Shown: positions 46,306 to 55,453, counted from the stretch's first letter. The stretch is DNA of 64,000 bases from Croceicoccus sp. YJ47 (GCF_016745095.1 NZ_CP067087.1:1-64000), one strand, 5' to 3'. Numbers and translations: made by a program. The notes: a model not told the origin generated them from the sequence alone.

Positions 46306-47625
46306 ATGTCCGCCAGTTATTTCAAAGACTTCGAAACCGTCCAGTTTGAAGGGCGCGATAGCACCAACCCCTTCGCCTATCGCTATTACGACAAGGACCG
46401 TGTCGTCCTTGGCAAGCGGATGGAAGACCATCTGCGGATGGCGGTGTGCGTGTGGCACACGTTCTGCTGGCCGGGCAGCGACGTATTCGGCGCGGGAACC
46501 TTCGACAGGCCATGGCACCGCGGCGCGAATGACGCCGATGCAGCGCGATCGAAGCGCGAAGCGGCGCTGGCCTTCGTGGAGAAGCTCGACCTGCCGTTCT
46601 ATTGCTTTCACGACGTCGATGTCATGGCCGATGCGGATGGGATCGGCGCTTTCCGCAAAAGCTTCGCCGAAGCGGTCGACCATCTCGAGGAATTGCAGGC
46701 GAAGCACGGTCGCAAACTCCTGTGGGGGACGGCCAATCTGTTCAGCAATCCCCGCTACATGGCGGGCGGGGCAACCAACCCCGATCCCGAGGTCTATGCC
46801 TGGGGTGCGAGCCAGGTGCGCGACTGCCTGGAGGCCACGCATCGCCTCGGCGGCGCGAACTATGTCCTTTGGGGTGGGCGCGAAGGGTACGACACGATTC
46901 TCAACACCGAGATCGGCGTCGAACTCGACAATTTCGGCCGGTTTCTCAACCTCGTCGTGGAACACAAGCATCGCATCGGCTTTGAGGGTACGATCCTGAT
47001 CGAGCCCAAACCGCACGAACCGACCAAGCACCAGTACGATTTCGATACTCAAAGCGTGTTCGCGTTCCTTCAGCGTTACGGCCTGGAGAACGAGGTCAAA
47101 GTGAACATCGAGGCCAACCATGCGACGCTTGGCGGCCATAGTTTCGAACACGAGCTCGCGATGGCGCGGACGTTCGGGATCCTGGGGTCGGTCGATGCGA
47201 ACCGCGGCGATTATCAGAATGGCTGGGATACCGACCAATTCCCCAACTCGGTGGAAGAATGGACCCTGGCCATGCTCGAAGTCCTGCGCGCCGGAGGTTT
47301 CACCGATGGCGGATTCAATTTCGACGCCAAGGTCCGCCGTCAGTCCATCGATGCCGAGGACCTGTTTCATGGCCATATCGGCGGTGTCGATACGATAGCG
47401 CGCGGATTGCTTCGCGCGGCGGAAATGATCGAGGACGGCGCGCTGGAAGACTTCCGCCGTGACCGGTACGGCGACTGGTCGGGAAGTCTGGGGACCATGA
47501 TCCATGACAAGGGCACCTCGCTCGCCGATATTGCCGATTACGCCGTAAAGCATGATCTCGACCCGCAGCGCCGTTCCGGACGACAGGAATGGTGCGAAAA
47601 TATCGTCGCAAGGACCCGGAGCTGA
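46306..47625 (+). CDS. xylA: Xylose isomerase
   Basis: The complete 439-residue class II enzyme reads MAVCVWHTFCWPGSDVFGAG, FYCFHDVDVM (catalytic His), LWGGREGYDT, ILIEPKPHEPTKHQYDFD (metal 1 Glu and the catalytic Lys), VNIEANHATLGGHSFEHE, SVDANRGDYQNGWDTDQFP and GGFNFDAKVRRQS. All metal ligands are present. It converts D-xylose to D-xylulose, the substrate of the xylB product in front of it. In this island it most likely handles xylose released from glycosides. It is the last gene of the transcript; a hairpin (47651-47677) lies downstream without a T tract. Confidence 0.97.
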   Translation: MSASYFKDFETVQFEGRDSTNPFAYRYYDKDRVVLGKRMEDHLRMAVCVWHTFCWPGSDVFGAGTFDRPWHRGANDADAARSKREAALAFVEKLDLPFYCFHDVDVMADADGIGAFRKSFAEAVDHLEELQAKHGRKLLWGTANLFSNPRYMAGGATNPDPEVYAWGASQVRDCLEATHRLGGANYVLWGGREGYDTILNTEIGVELDNFGRFLNLVVEHKHRIGFEGTILIEPKPHEPTKHQYDFDTQSVFAFLQRYGLENEVKVNIEANHATLGGHSFEHELAMARTFGILGSVDANRGDYQNGWDTDQFPNSVEEWTLAMLEVLRAGGFTDGGFNFDAKVRRQSIDAEDLFHGHIGGVDTIARGLLRAAEMIEDGALEDFRRDRYGDWSGSLGTMIHDKGTSLADIADYAVKHDLDPQRRSGRQEWCENIVARTRS

Positions 47626-47755
47626 TCCGGACGGCGGTCTGACTTTGGCGGCATCGGCGTGTTTGCGCGCCGATGCTCAGCCACCTCCCCTCTCCCGCCG
47701 GCATCGTCGACGTCGAATTGTGAGCAGCGACGCGCGAACGCACGTCGCCCTGCGA

Positions 47756-48412
47756 TCAATCGAAGCCTTTTTCGATGATCACCTCGGCGATTTTCGCGCG
47801 GCTGATCTTTATGAACTCGCTCGCATCGTCGACGGACGGTATCGCGGTATCGAACCGCGTCGCGAGTTCGAAGATGGCGCGTATATCCTCGCGGTGATGG
47901 CTGATGGAGTGGAAGATCCGGTCCATCTGCGCCGAAAGATTGCGGTAGATTAATTCGAGCGGCGGGTTGCGCGCGGCCTCTGCAAGCAGATCGAACCGTC
48001 GCCGCGACATCTTTATCCAGTACTCCGGATCGAGCTTCGTCTTTCGGACCGCTCGCGCATGGTCTTTATGGATGGCGTTGAGAGCCTCGATCTGTTCTGG
48101 CGTCGCCCTTTCGTGGGCCAGTCGTATTATCAACGGGGAGACGGCGCTCCACACTGTGAAAAAATCATCCACCGATTTCAGTGTAAGCCCGGCAACGCGA
48201 TAACCCCGGCGGGGGATCGTTTCGACGAGCCCATCGTGGTTCAGCCGGTCCAGCGCCTCCCGCACGGGCATCGCCCCGAAACCGATCTCCGCTGATATTT
48301 CACGCTCGGTAAAGGGCATGCGAGGCGGCATCTTCAGCGACACGATCCGCTGCCGCAGAAGCACATAGGCCTGATCGGCGAGCGTCTGCTTTCGTTTAGT
48401 GCCTTCTGCCAT
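47756..48412 (-). CDS. GntR-family regulator (FCD type)
   Basis: The 218-residue protein has a winged helix at the N-terminus: LADQAYVLLRQRIVSLKMPP, FTEREISAEIGFGAMPVREA and LNHDGLVETIPRRGYRVAG. A helical FCD ligand domain follows, with RRRFDLLAEAARNPPLELIY and IFHSISHHREDIRAIF. FCD regulators sense carboxylic acids and often control the divergent operon. Here the FAD monooxygenase/GH39-like operon diverges from it across 173 bases that contain the palindrome GTGATATATCAC. It is probably the local regulator of that operon and not of the TAGAAT boxes. Confidence 0.9.
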   Translation of the reverse strand: MAEGTKRKQTLADQAYVLLRQRIVSLKMPPRMPFTEREISAEIGFGAMPVREALDRLNHDGLVETIPRRGYRVAGLTLKSVDDFFTVWSAVSPLIIRLAHERATPEQIEALNAIHKDHARAVRKTKLDPEYWIKMSRRRFDLLAEAARNPPLELIYRNLSAQMDRIFHSISHHREDIRAIFELATRFDTAIPSVDDASEFIKISRAKIAEVIIEKGFD

Positions 48413-48513
48413 GAAGCAACTCCAGCTCGGCCCGGTATCGAAGCGATCGCCGTCATCGTCGATAAATCCCGGCGCGATTGCAACCCTTGACCAGGAATAA
48501 TGTGCGTGTATTG

Positions 48514-48525
48514 GTGATATATCAC
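48514..48525. promoter_or_regulatory. Palindrome GTGATATATCAC, candidate GntR operator
   Basis: A perfect 12-bp palindrome in the divergent region between the GntR gene and the FAD monooxygenase gene, 61 bases before the latter's ATG. GntR/FCD proteins bind short AT-centred palindromes of this kind. It does not resemble the TAGAAT box. Confidence 0.5.
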
Positions 48526-48585
48526 GAAATGGCGATGCGGGGATTGCCTTGCCTGCATCGCCATGATTTTTGGGAAGGAAGCGAA

Positions 48586-49749
48586 ATGTCGAGATCTGAC
48601 AAAATCCTTGTTGTCGGTGCGGGTATTGGCGGGCTTTGCGCTGCCGTGGCGCTGGTTCAGAACGGCGCTGAGGTCGATGTCATCGATATCAAGCCCGACA
48701 ACTCGGTGGCTGGCGTGGGCTGGGGCCTGCGGACCAACGGGCTTCGCGCCCTCCGCCAGATCGGCCTGCTCGACGAGACGCTTGCCATGGGCTTCCCGAC
48801 GCCCCCTCTGACCTATTACGACAGGAACGGAGACCACGTCGTCGATATTTCCTACGGGCGGAAAGTCGATGGCATGCCGAACAACGTCCAGCTGCCGCGT
48901 CTGGAATTCCTCGAAATGGCGAGCGCCCGCGCGATCGAGCTGGGATGCAATATCATGATGGGCACGACGGCGGTCGACATCCAGCAGGATGACGATGGCG
49001 TGACGGTGGAACTGAGCAACGGATCCACGCACCGATACGACCTCGTCATCGGCTTCGACGGCATCAATTCCCAGATCCGCGGGCACCTGTTCGGTGACAA
49101 ATACGTCCCTACTCCCAGCGGCGGCGTCGCCTGGCGGGCCGCGGTGCCTGCACCCGACTCTCTCGACGGTGCGCTATTCTGTCACGGTTTCGGCGGGAAA
49201 GTCGGTTTCGTACCGCTGGTCGGCGGCATGATGTACGTGATCGTCACCCATTTCGAGCCCGGCCGCCCGCGCCACGATCCCGACTCATTTGCCGCACTCA
49301 TGCATAAAAGAGCGCGGGAGATGATGGGCGATTCCGATTTCATGGCGGAGGCGATCGACTCGCTGCAACATGCGACCAACGTGGCTTACACGCCTCTCGA
49401 TACGGTCATGGTTCCATACCCCTGGTACCGGGGACGGGTCATGATCATGGGCGATGCCGCGCACGCCACGACGCCCTATCTCGGATCGGGCGCCGCGATG
49501 GCCATCGAAGACGGGGTGGTCTTTGCCGAACTCCTTCGCTCCGACGATTCGCTCTACGATATCCAGACCAAATTCATGGCACGACGGTACCCCCGCGTGA
49601 AAACCGTGTGGGATTGGTCGTTGAAGATGATGCACGAGGAATTCGATTCGGAGACGCCCGAAGCACTCGATCGACGCCAGGACTATCTCGTGAACGAAGA
49701 GCCGGCAGCAATCGATTACATCAACCGCGTTTTGGAAAGTGATTACTGA
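48586..49749 (+). CDS. FAD-dependent aromatic monooxygenase (PHBH/PheA type)
   Basis: ATG 48586 follows GGAAGGAAGCGA. The 387-residue enzyme has the FAD Rossmann motif ILVVGAGIGGLCAAVALVQ with VDVIDIKPD, the central motif YDLVIGFDGINSQIR and the second FAD motif MIMGDAAHATTPYLGSGAAM. These define group A flavoprotein hydroxylases. They use NAD(P)H and O2 to hydroxylate phenols; flavonoid hydroxylases such as FdeE belong here. In this island it may attack the aglycone set free by the deglycosidase, an inference. Its stop overlaps the next ATG (TGATG), coupling it to the GH39-like gene. Confidence 0.9.
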   Translation: MSRSDKILVVGAGIGGLCAAVALVQNGAEVDVIDIKPDNSVAGVGWGLRTNGLRALRQIGLLDETLAMGFPTPPLTYYDRNGDHVVDISYGRKVDGMPNNVQLPRLEFLEMASARAIELGCNIMMGTTAVDIQQDDDGVTVELSNGSTHRYDLVIGFDGINSQIRGHLFGDKYVPTPSGGVAWRAAVPAPDSLDGALFCHGFGGKVGFVPLVGGMMYVIVTHFEPGRPRHDPDSFAALMHKRAREMMGDSDFMAEAIDSLQHATNVAYTPLDTVMVPYPWYRGRVMIMGDAAHATTPYLGSGAAMAIEDGVVFAELLRSDDSLYDIQTKFMARRYPRVKTVWDWSLKMMHEEFDSETPEALDRRQDYLVNEEPAAIDYINRVLESDY

Positions 49750-51208
49750 TGACTTCGAACCCCATTGCAAAGCTGTCCGTCGATGCAGGGCAATCGACCG
49801 GCGACATGCGCAAGCTTCACGGTACGTCGGGTATTCCCGCGCCGGCTTACCGGGCACGGAGAGCGTCCCCGACATTCTGGACGTTTGGAAGGACGCGCAG
49901 GTAACGCTCGTCCGGTCATACGATTGGGTCTCGCGGCTGGATACGGTCGACAATCCCAAGAGCCTGTTTCCCGACTGGTCTGCCGATCCCAGCGATCCGG
50001 CAAGCTACAATTTCGCGGCAACAGACACGTGGGTGAGGCAGACGCGCTCGCTCGGCGCGGACATCCTTTTCACGATTGCCAGCGAGATTCCGTTCAACAA
50101 GAAGCCGGTCGCCGATCTGGAAAAATATGAGCAGGTCGTCGAGCATATCGTGCGCCACTACGTGTCCGGATGGGGCGACGGGTTCGAAAAGGCCGTCACG
50201 CATTGGGAATTCGGGGATCAGCCCGATTTCGGCACCCTGCACTTCTCCGGCACGCCCGATCAATTCTACCAGATGTATGCGGCGGCGGCGCGCGCGGTAA
50301 AGCGCGTCGACAAGGACCTGAAGGTCGGTGGCCCTTGCGTCGCCTTCCCGTTGAATGAAGGCCCGTTCCGCGAAGGATTCCTGGATTTCATCAAGGATCA
50401 GTCGCTGCCTTTGGATTTCCTTTCGTGGATGTGGTACGGCGACAACTCCCGCGATCCGATGGACTTCCGGACGGTTGCTGCGGAGGTGCGAAAGGTCGCC
50501 GACAAGCACGGCTTCAGCGATGCCGAACTGCTGCTGTCCTACTGGAGCATGACGGGCATCCCGACCGCCAAGTTCGAAGATGCGGACAACGCGGCCTTCA
50601 TCGCGGCTGGGGCGATCTACATGCAGGATTCGGAAGTCGACAAGGCAATCTTCTTCCGCGCCGATACCGGTGCCGATTTCCACTATAACTTCACCGACCC
50701 CGCCGGGATCTTCGAAGACGATGGCAGCCAGAACGCGAGGACGGGCGCATTCCGCTTCGTCGGAAAAACATTGGCCACGGCTGACCGCCTTGCCGTAACG
50801 GGTGGAGACGAGAACGGCTTCGCCGTGCTGGCCTACCGCACCGAAAACCGCGATGCCGTTCGCATTCTGATCTCCAATTATACGATCCCGGCGGAATATC
50901 TGACGGCACGAGATCGTGATGTTTTCGAATTTCAGGTACCGATCGGCACGCATAAGGAGGACATGTCCCTGAACGTTCCTCCCCGGCGGGTTGACGCCAA
51001 AAGTGCCGCATATTCGGGCTATGAACTCGAAGTCAGCGACCTGCCCTGGGGCGATGGCCCGTATCAGGTGGCGCGATATCGAGCGGACCGCGATCACCAC
51101 GGCGAGCTGCTCGGATCGGAGCAGGGTGAAGGCGCCTCCGTCAGGATTCAGGGTGAACTGCCCGGTTCTGCAGTGGAGTTCGTCGAGATAACGCCACTGG
51201 CGTCCTGA
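49749..51208 (+). pseudogene. GH39-like protein lacking both catalytic glutamates, one frameshift
   Basis: ATG 49749 overlaps the monooxygenase stop. It begins MTSNPIAKLSVDAGQSTGDM and LHGTSGIPAPA; near 49845 the frame changes and VPDILDVWKDAQVTLVRSYD continues to stop 51208, a full GH39-like length of about 485 residues. The fold is recognisable (YAAAARAVKRVDKDLKVGGP, HYNFTDPAGIF). Yet where GH39 enzymes have WNEPN the protein has WEFGDQPDF, and where they have TEW it has LSYWSM, so both the acid/base and nucleophile Glu are replaced. It may bind a xyloside without cleaving it or use other chemistry. The frameshift may be a sequencing error. Confidence 0.75.
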
Positions 51209-51451
51209 GTGTAAGCATAGAGGACGAGCAGGCCACGCGACGCAAATGACACTATTTGCGTCGCGGGGCCGGGCTCCTGCGCGGTTGGTACGCGCACGCC
51301 GTCGACGCTGTAAAATCTGTTCGTTCGACTGGCGTCATGGGGAGCCGTCCGAACGTAGCTCGGCGGCCTTAGATCTGGTCTTCGTCACGAAGCTATCGAG
51401 GACGTCCCGCCAACCGATTTTCAGGACGCAGGACCGAAAAGTAGCTCCGGC

Positions 51452-52708
51452 CTAAATCGGATCCTCGATCGACGCGGTAAGCTGACTGAACCAGTTGGGT
51501 CCCGTTTCGGTCATGTGGATGCAATCCTCCAGCCTCACACCGAACCTGCCCGGCAGGTAGATGCCGGGCTCGTTCGAGAAACACATGCCGGGAGCCAGTG
51601 GCGTTTCTTCTCCGCGCACGAGATTGATCGGTTCGTGCCCGTCCATGCCGATGCCATGGCCCGTGCGGTGGGAGAGGCCCGGCAGCGCATAGCCGGGACC
51701 GTAGCCCATGCTTTCGTAAAAGGCGCGCACCCGATCGTCCACGCGGCCCGCGGGCGTGCCAATCTGTGCCGCGTCGAACACGATACCTTGTCCGCGCGCG
51801 ACGGTCTCCCAAACGCGCGCCACCTCTGGTCGGATCGATCCGTAGGAAAAGGTGCGCGATACGTCGCTTTCATAGCCGTGGACGGCGCAGCCGCAATCCA
51901 TCAACAACACCTCGCCGTCGGCGATCCTGTGCACCTGCCGCGAACCGTGGGGATAGGCAGATGCTTCTCCCACGAGCGCCAGCGAGAATTGCGGCGAACC
52001 GCCAAGGGCTCGTGTGGCGCCGTTCATAAGGGCTGAAATCTGCGCGCCGGTCATTCCTGTTTCGACACGCGGCCAGGTCCAGCGATAAGCCGCCATGGTC
52101 ACGTCGGTCGCGAGCTGCATCAGAGCGATTTCCGCCGCGCTCTTGTGCATCCGGAGCCTGCGCACCACCGGATCGGCCGACACCGTCCGCATCTGCGGCA
52201 GGCGGGCCGCCAGACCATCGGCCACGAAATAGCGCGCTGTCTCCTCGATACCCAGCTTTCCACTTGCAAGGTTCCGCTCCCGCAGCCAGTCCGCGATCAG
52301 CGTCAGCGGGCTTTCATCTTCCTGCCAGACCTGCAACTGAGCCGGAATATCCAGCGTCTCGCGCACGGAAGGTTCTTCGAAGAAAGGCGTCACGATCAGC
52401 GGCTCGCCTTCGCGGGGCAGGACCGCGCCTGTCACGCGCTCACTGCGGCCCCATTCGATGCCCGTGAAGTAGGTCAGCGAGGCACCGGGTTCGATGACCA
52501 CCGCGGAAATATCGTTCGCCTCCATCAATGCCTGCGCACGGACAACGCGTTCCAGCCGTTCCGCGGTGGTGATAGGCTGCGCCGCGCCGGTCATGTCCGA
52601 CAGTTGCGACAGATCGGACTGTGCCGCGCGCAGGATCGGCGCGTAAGCGAGTGCGGGAATGGCGAGCGAGGCACCCAGGACGGCGCGTCGGGAAGCGGTT
52701 CGGATCAT
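51452..52708 (-). CDS. Exported M24-family metallopeptidase (Xaa-Pro aminopeptidase type)
   Basis: The 418-residue protein starts with a Tat signal (MIRTASRRAVLGASLAIPA). The pita-bread catalytic domain has the metal ligands in VLLMDCGCAVHGYESDVSRTF (two Asp), GHGIGMDGHEP (His), CFSNEPGIY (Glu) and RLEDCIHM (Glu). The N-terminal creatinase-like domain includes YFTGIEWGRSERVTGAVL. It should cleave dipeptides or Xaa-Pro peptides in the periplasm. Related creatinase-fold proteins also cleave C-N bonds of small molecules, so the substrate is open. It stands alone at the edge of the island, with about 240 bases of no visible feature between it and the GH39-like gene. Confidence 0.88.
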   Translation of the reverse strand: MIRTASRRAVLGASLAIPALAYAPILRAAQSDLSQLSDMTGAAQPITTAERLERVVRAQALMEANDISAVVIEPGASLTYFTGIEWGRSERVTGAVLPREGEPLIVTPFFEEPSVRETLDIPAQLQVWQEDESPLTLIADWLRERNLASGKLGIEETARYFVADGLAARLPQMRTVSADPVVRRLRMHKSAAEIALMQLATDVTMAAYRWTWPRVETGMTGAQISALMNGATRALGGSPQFSLALVGEASAYPHGSRQVHRIADGEVLLMDCGCAVHGYESDVSRTFSYGSIRPEVARVWETVARGQGIVFDAAQIGTPAGRVDDRVRAFYESMGYGPGYALPGLSHRTGHGIGMDGHEPINLVRGEETPLAPGMCFSNEPGIYLPGRFGVRLEDCIHMTETGPNWFSQLTASIEDPI

Positions 52709-53140
52709 ACTTTCCGAATGGCCGGTTCATCCTCTCCGCGCAAGCCGCAACCGCCGCCTCAGTCCGCACTTGGGCCGTTTACGGAACGTCCGGTACTGCG
52801 ATGCAGATGAGCGGTGCGGACGTGCCGCGTGGACAGGGCGACGAGGGCGCTCTTCGCCAGCCGGATCATTTCGGAGGAGCGTATCGTCGAAGAACGCGCG
52901 CTACTGCGCGCTAAGCCGTCTAAAGCCGCGAAACCTCGCGCACGCTTTGACCGAACGCTTTCCAGGTCCGCCATGGCGCGGCGTGCTTCGCCATGCCGCT
53001 GCCGACTTCGACCGAAAGTCCTGCGACCTCCCCCAGTTTGGTTCCAAGCCGCTCAATCTGGTTCATCGGCACTAGTTGGTCGTCGGGCCTCTGCGCCTGC
53101 TAGACCAGCGGCGGGGCCCGGCCAGCGCGCAACCGGCTCC
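52709..53140. other. Stretch without a supported gene
   Basis: These 430 bases lie upstream of the M24 gene. Open frames here carry no SD and no recognisable motif. Nothing can be called. Confidence 0.5.
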
Positions 53141-53578
53141 CTATGACAGGGGATCGAACCTCGCGGGGCTGGCCGCCGCCCACACCCGATCATCGGCCCC
53201 GAAAGCATTGGTCAGCATCACTCGGTCATCATGCGCATTGGTTTCGTGCGCAGGTCCGAGGCTCAGGACCAATCCGGGGGGATCGTAAAGCTCGTCGATA
53301 CTGATCACCGCCGCTGGAACCGGCGGCTCTTCCATGCCGTCGAAGCCGTGATCCCCGGGCGCCCCACAGCAAGATCCGGCAGGTGCAAAGCCGGTTTCTC
53401 CAACAACGCAAGCGTTTCGTCGTTCACGGGAAGGTCGAGGCCCAATCGTTGAAGCCGGTTCGCGCCTTCGAAATACGGAATGTCGCGTCCAACGACGACG
53501 GAAACCGGTTCGGCAAGATCGGGCGCATGAACCTCTTCCAGTTTCCAGGCGGGTCCAATCTTCGTGATAGCGGCCTCT
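53141..53578 (-). pseudogene. Unrecognised open frame without a start
   Basis: A minus-strand frame stays open for about 145 codons from a TAA near 53581 to a stop at 53141 but has no ATG, GTG or TTG with an SD at its head. It reads like real protein: KIGPAWKLEEVHAPDLAEP, VVGRDIPYFEGANRLQRLG, PVPAAVISIDELYDPPGLV and HETNAHDDRVMLTNAFGADD. I do not recognise the family. It is probably the C-terminal remainder of a decayed gene downstream of the VOC gene. Confidence 0.45.
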
Positions 53579-53619
53579 TAGAATTCTTGCCCTGACACCG
53601 ATGTGGTCAAAGTTCGTCG

Positions 53620-53895
53620 CTCGACGCCCGAGCTTCTCTAAAAAACTATTCCTGCACGGTCGGCGCTTCGAACCGTTCGGCGCCGCTCTGATGGGAAGCG
53701 ATCTCGCCGCAGTTGAACCGGTCCCGCATCTCTCCTATTTGTCGATTTCTTTGTCGCCGCCATGAAGATCGACCCACCGGTCCTTCCAGTCAGCAGCGTT
53801 TTCGCGATCGCGCACCAAAGACCGGATGCTTTTACCGCGAGCCGGCAACGCGCGTGCCGTCGCGCCCCCATATGGCCGGCGATGGCTGCGCCGAA
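53620..53895 (-). pseudogene. N-terminal relic of an NmrA/atypical SDR protein
   Basis: With GGAG seven bases upstream of ATG 53895 the minus strand begins MFFGAAIAGHMG, and other frames give ARALPARGKSIRSLVRDREN and AADWKDRWVDLHGGD. In order these match the NAD(P)-binding start of NmrA-like atypical short-chain dehydrogenases (GATGHxG, then LVRDxxxA, then GVxLxxGD). At least two frameshifts are needed within 200 bases, and the rest is unreadable. It follows the VOC gene on the same strand. Confidence 0.5.
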
Positions 53896-53967
53896 AAACA
53901 TGGCTCGCTCCTTGTGCACGGCTGCGGCGGGCGCGTCGTGGAACGACTTCGTTTGCGCGCGCTTTGG

Positions 53968-54393
53968 TCAACCATGACCGGGTCCGTTTTCGAAAAGCTC
54001 GACGAGCATGCCTTCGTTATCGTGGATGAAGGCGAAGCGATCGCCGTGCCCATCAGGGACCTCACGCGGTTCCGATGCGACCTCGACTCCACCGGCCTTC
54101 AACTCCCTGATGGCGGCATCGAGATCGTCCACCGCGAGCGCCACATGGTTGATCCCGCCAATTTTAAGATTGGTCGAGGGTGCGGTACGCTCAGGTGCCA
54201 TTGGCGATGCACCCTCCGTCTCGAAAAGCTCCAGCCGGATGTCGCCATTGGCGATGAACAGCGCTTTGACGCCCGGAAAGCCATATTCGTAAAGACGCTT
54301 GAAACCGAGGTGCTGCTCATACCAGGCGGCACTCTCGTTGAGGTCACGGACCACAATACCAACGTGGTCGACACCTTTCAGCCGGTTCGACAT
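53968..54393 (-). CDS. VOC-family (glyoxalase/dioxygenase-like) protein
   Basis: ATG 54393 has AAGGAG seven bases upstream. The 141-residue protein is a single glyoxalase-fold unit of paired beta-alpha-beta-beta-beta modules: KGVDHVGIVVRDLNESAAWY, LGFKRLYEYG, IRLELFETEGAS, GGINHVALAVDDLDAAIREL and HGDRFAFIHDNEGMLVELFE. The His and Glu residues of a metal site (DHVGI, LELFE, NHVAL, VELFE) are present. Possible roles include methylmalonyl-CoA epimerase-like or lactoylglutathione lyase-like chemistry; the subgroup is not clear. A LysR gene diverges from it across about 110-140 bases and probably regulates it. Confidence 0.88.
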   Translation of the reverse strand: MSNRLKGVDHVGIVVRDLNESAAWYEQHLGFKRLYEYGFPGVKALFIANGDIRLELFETEGASPMAPERTAPSTNLKIGGINHVALAVDDLDAAIRELKAGGVEVASEPREVPDGHGDRFAFIHDNEGMLVELFENGPGHG

Positions 54394-54502
54394 CGGGATT
54401 CTCCTTGCTCATGAGCGGCGAACGTCGGTTCGGAACGCGAACCACGCCCGATTGGTCGCTGCGATTCAGGCGAATATGCGTGTCCAGCTTCGATTGATAA
54501 CC

Positions 54503-55453
54503 ATGCCAAGTACGGATACTCTGTTCGGTATGGCGAACAATGCTGATCGACTGCGGCTTGACGATCTTTCTGTTTTCCTGGCGGTCATCGATGCTGGAGG
54601 GTTTCGTGCCGCGGCCAAGCGCCTGAGGATTTCTGCGTCCTCTGTGAGCGAGAAGATCGCGCAACTCGAAGCGGACGTCGGCGCGCCCCTCCTCAACCGC
54701 ACGACCCGCAGCGTCTCCCCGACCGAAACCGGAGAGGCGCTGGCGAAGCGTATCGCACCCTTGCTGGAAGAAATCGGGCTCGCGTTGAGCGACGCATCGG
54801 GTGATTGCGGCGAAGTGCGCGGTTCGCTGAAACTGAATGTCCCCGGTGCCGTCATGGTCGACATTCTGCCCGCCCTGATCGCCGAATTCATGACCTTGCA
54901 TCCAAAAGTCAGGGTGGAGATCATGATGGAGAGCCGGCTGGTGGATATTGTCGCGGCAGGCTGCGATGCCGGAATTCGCTATGGTGAGCATCTGGCGCAG
55001 GACATGATTGCGGTGCCCATCGGTCCGCGTTCGCAATGCCTCGCACTCGCCGCCGCACCTTCCTATCTGGCCGGTCGCGAAATGCTCCGCGAACCCGACG
55101 ACATTCTCGATCACGAATGCATCCGGATGCGCTTTTCAAACGGCACGCTCGTTCCGTGGGAGCTTGAACGGGACGGAGATGTCATCACGATCGATCCCCC
55201 CGCGCGCCTCATTGTCGATGTGGAGGCGATGAATTCCGCCATCACGCTTGCGCGATCCGGGCGCGGCATTATCGCCACCTTCGGCAACTGGCTCGACCCC
55301 TATTTGAAGAGCGGCGAACTCGTGCCGGTTCTGCCCGACTGGTGGCAATGGTTCGACGGTCCGCGTCTCTATTTCTATCGCCGCTTCCTCCCTCCACCGC
55401 TCAGAGCCTTTGTCGATTTTGTAAAGGAACGTGACCCCGATCGCCGTGCCTGA
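54503..55453 (+). CDS. LysR-family transcriptional regulator
   Basis: The start is uncertain: ATG 54503 (316 residues) or ATG 54530 (307 residues); neither has a clear SD. The winged helix reads LRLDDLSVFLAVIDAGGFRA, AAKRLRISASSVSEKIAQLE and PLLNRTTRSVSPTETGEAL. A periplasmic-binding-like effector domain follows (GSLKLNVPGAVMVDILPALI, AGCDAGIRYGEHLAQDM, GRGIIATFGNWLDPYLKSGE) and places it in the CrgA/DmlR-like group. It is divergent from the VOC gene and the decayed SDR gene, its likely targets. The nitrate operon begins downstream on the same strand but has its own leader. Confidence 0.92.
   Translation: MPSTDTLFGMANNADRLRLDDLSVFLAVIDAGGFRAAAKRLRISASSVSEKIAQLEADVGAPLLNRTTRSVSPTETGEALAKRIAPLLEEIGLALSDASGDCGEVRGSLKLNVPGAVMVDILPALIAEFMTLHPKVRVEIMMESRLVDIVAAGCDAGIRYGEHLAQDMIAVPIGPRSQCLALAAAPSYLAGREMLREPDDILDHECIRMRFSNGTLVPWELERDGDVITIDPPARLIVDVEAMNSAITLARSGRGIIATFGNWLDPYLKSGELVPVLPDWWQWFDGPRLYFYRRFLPPPLRAFVDFVKERDPDRRA

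Noticed and set aside
47651-47677. Hairpin CATCGGCG/CGCCGATG after xylA as a terminator
   Set aside because: It lacks a T tract; it could stop transcription only with help.
53145-53160. GGTTCGATCCCC on the minus strand, like the T loop of a tRNA
   Set aside because: Flanks do not pair into a T stem and no acceptor, D or anticodon arm can be drawn; it lies at the end of a protein-like frame.
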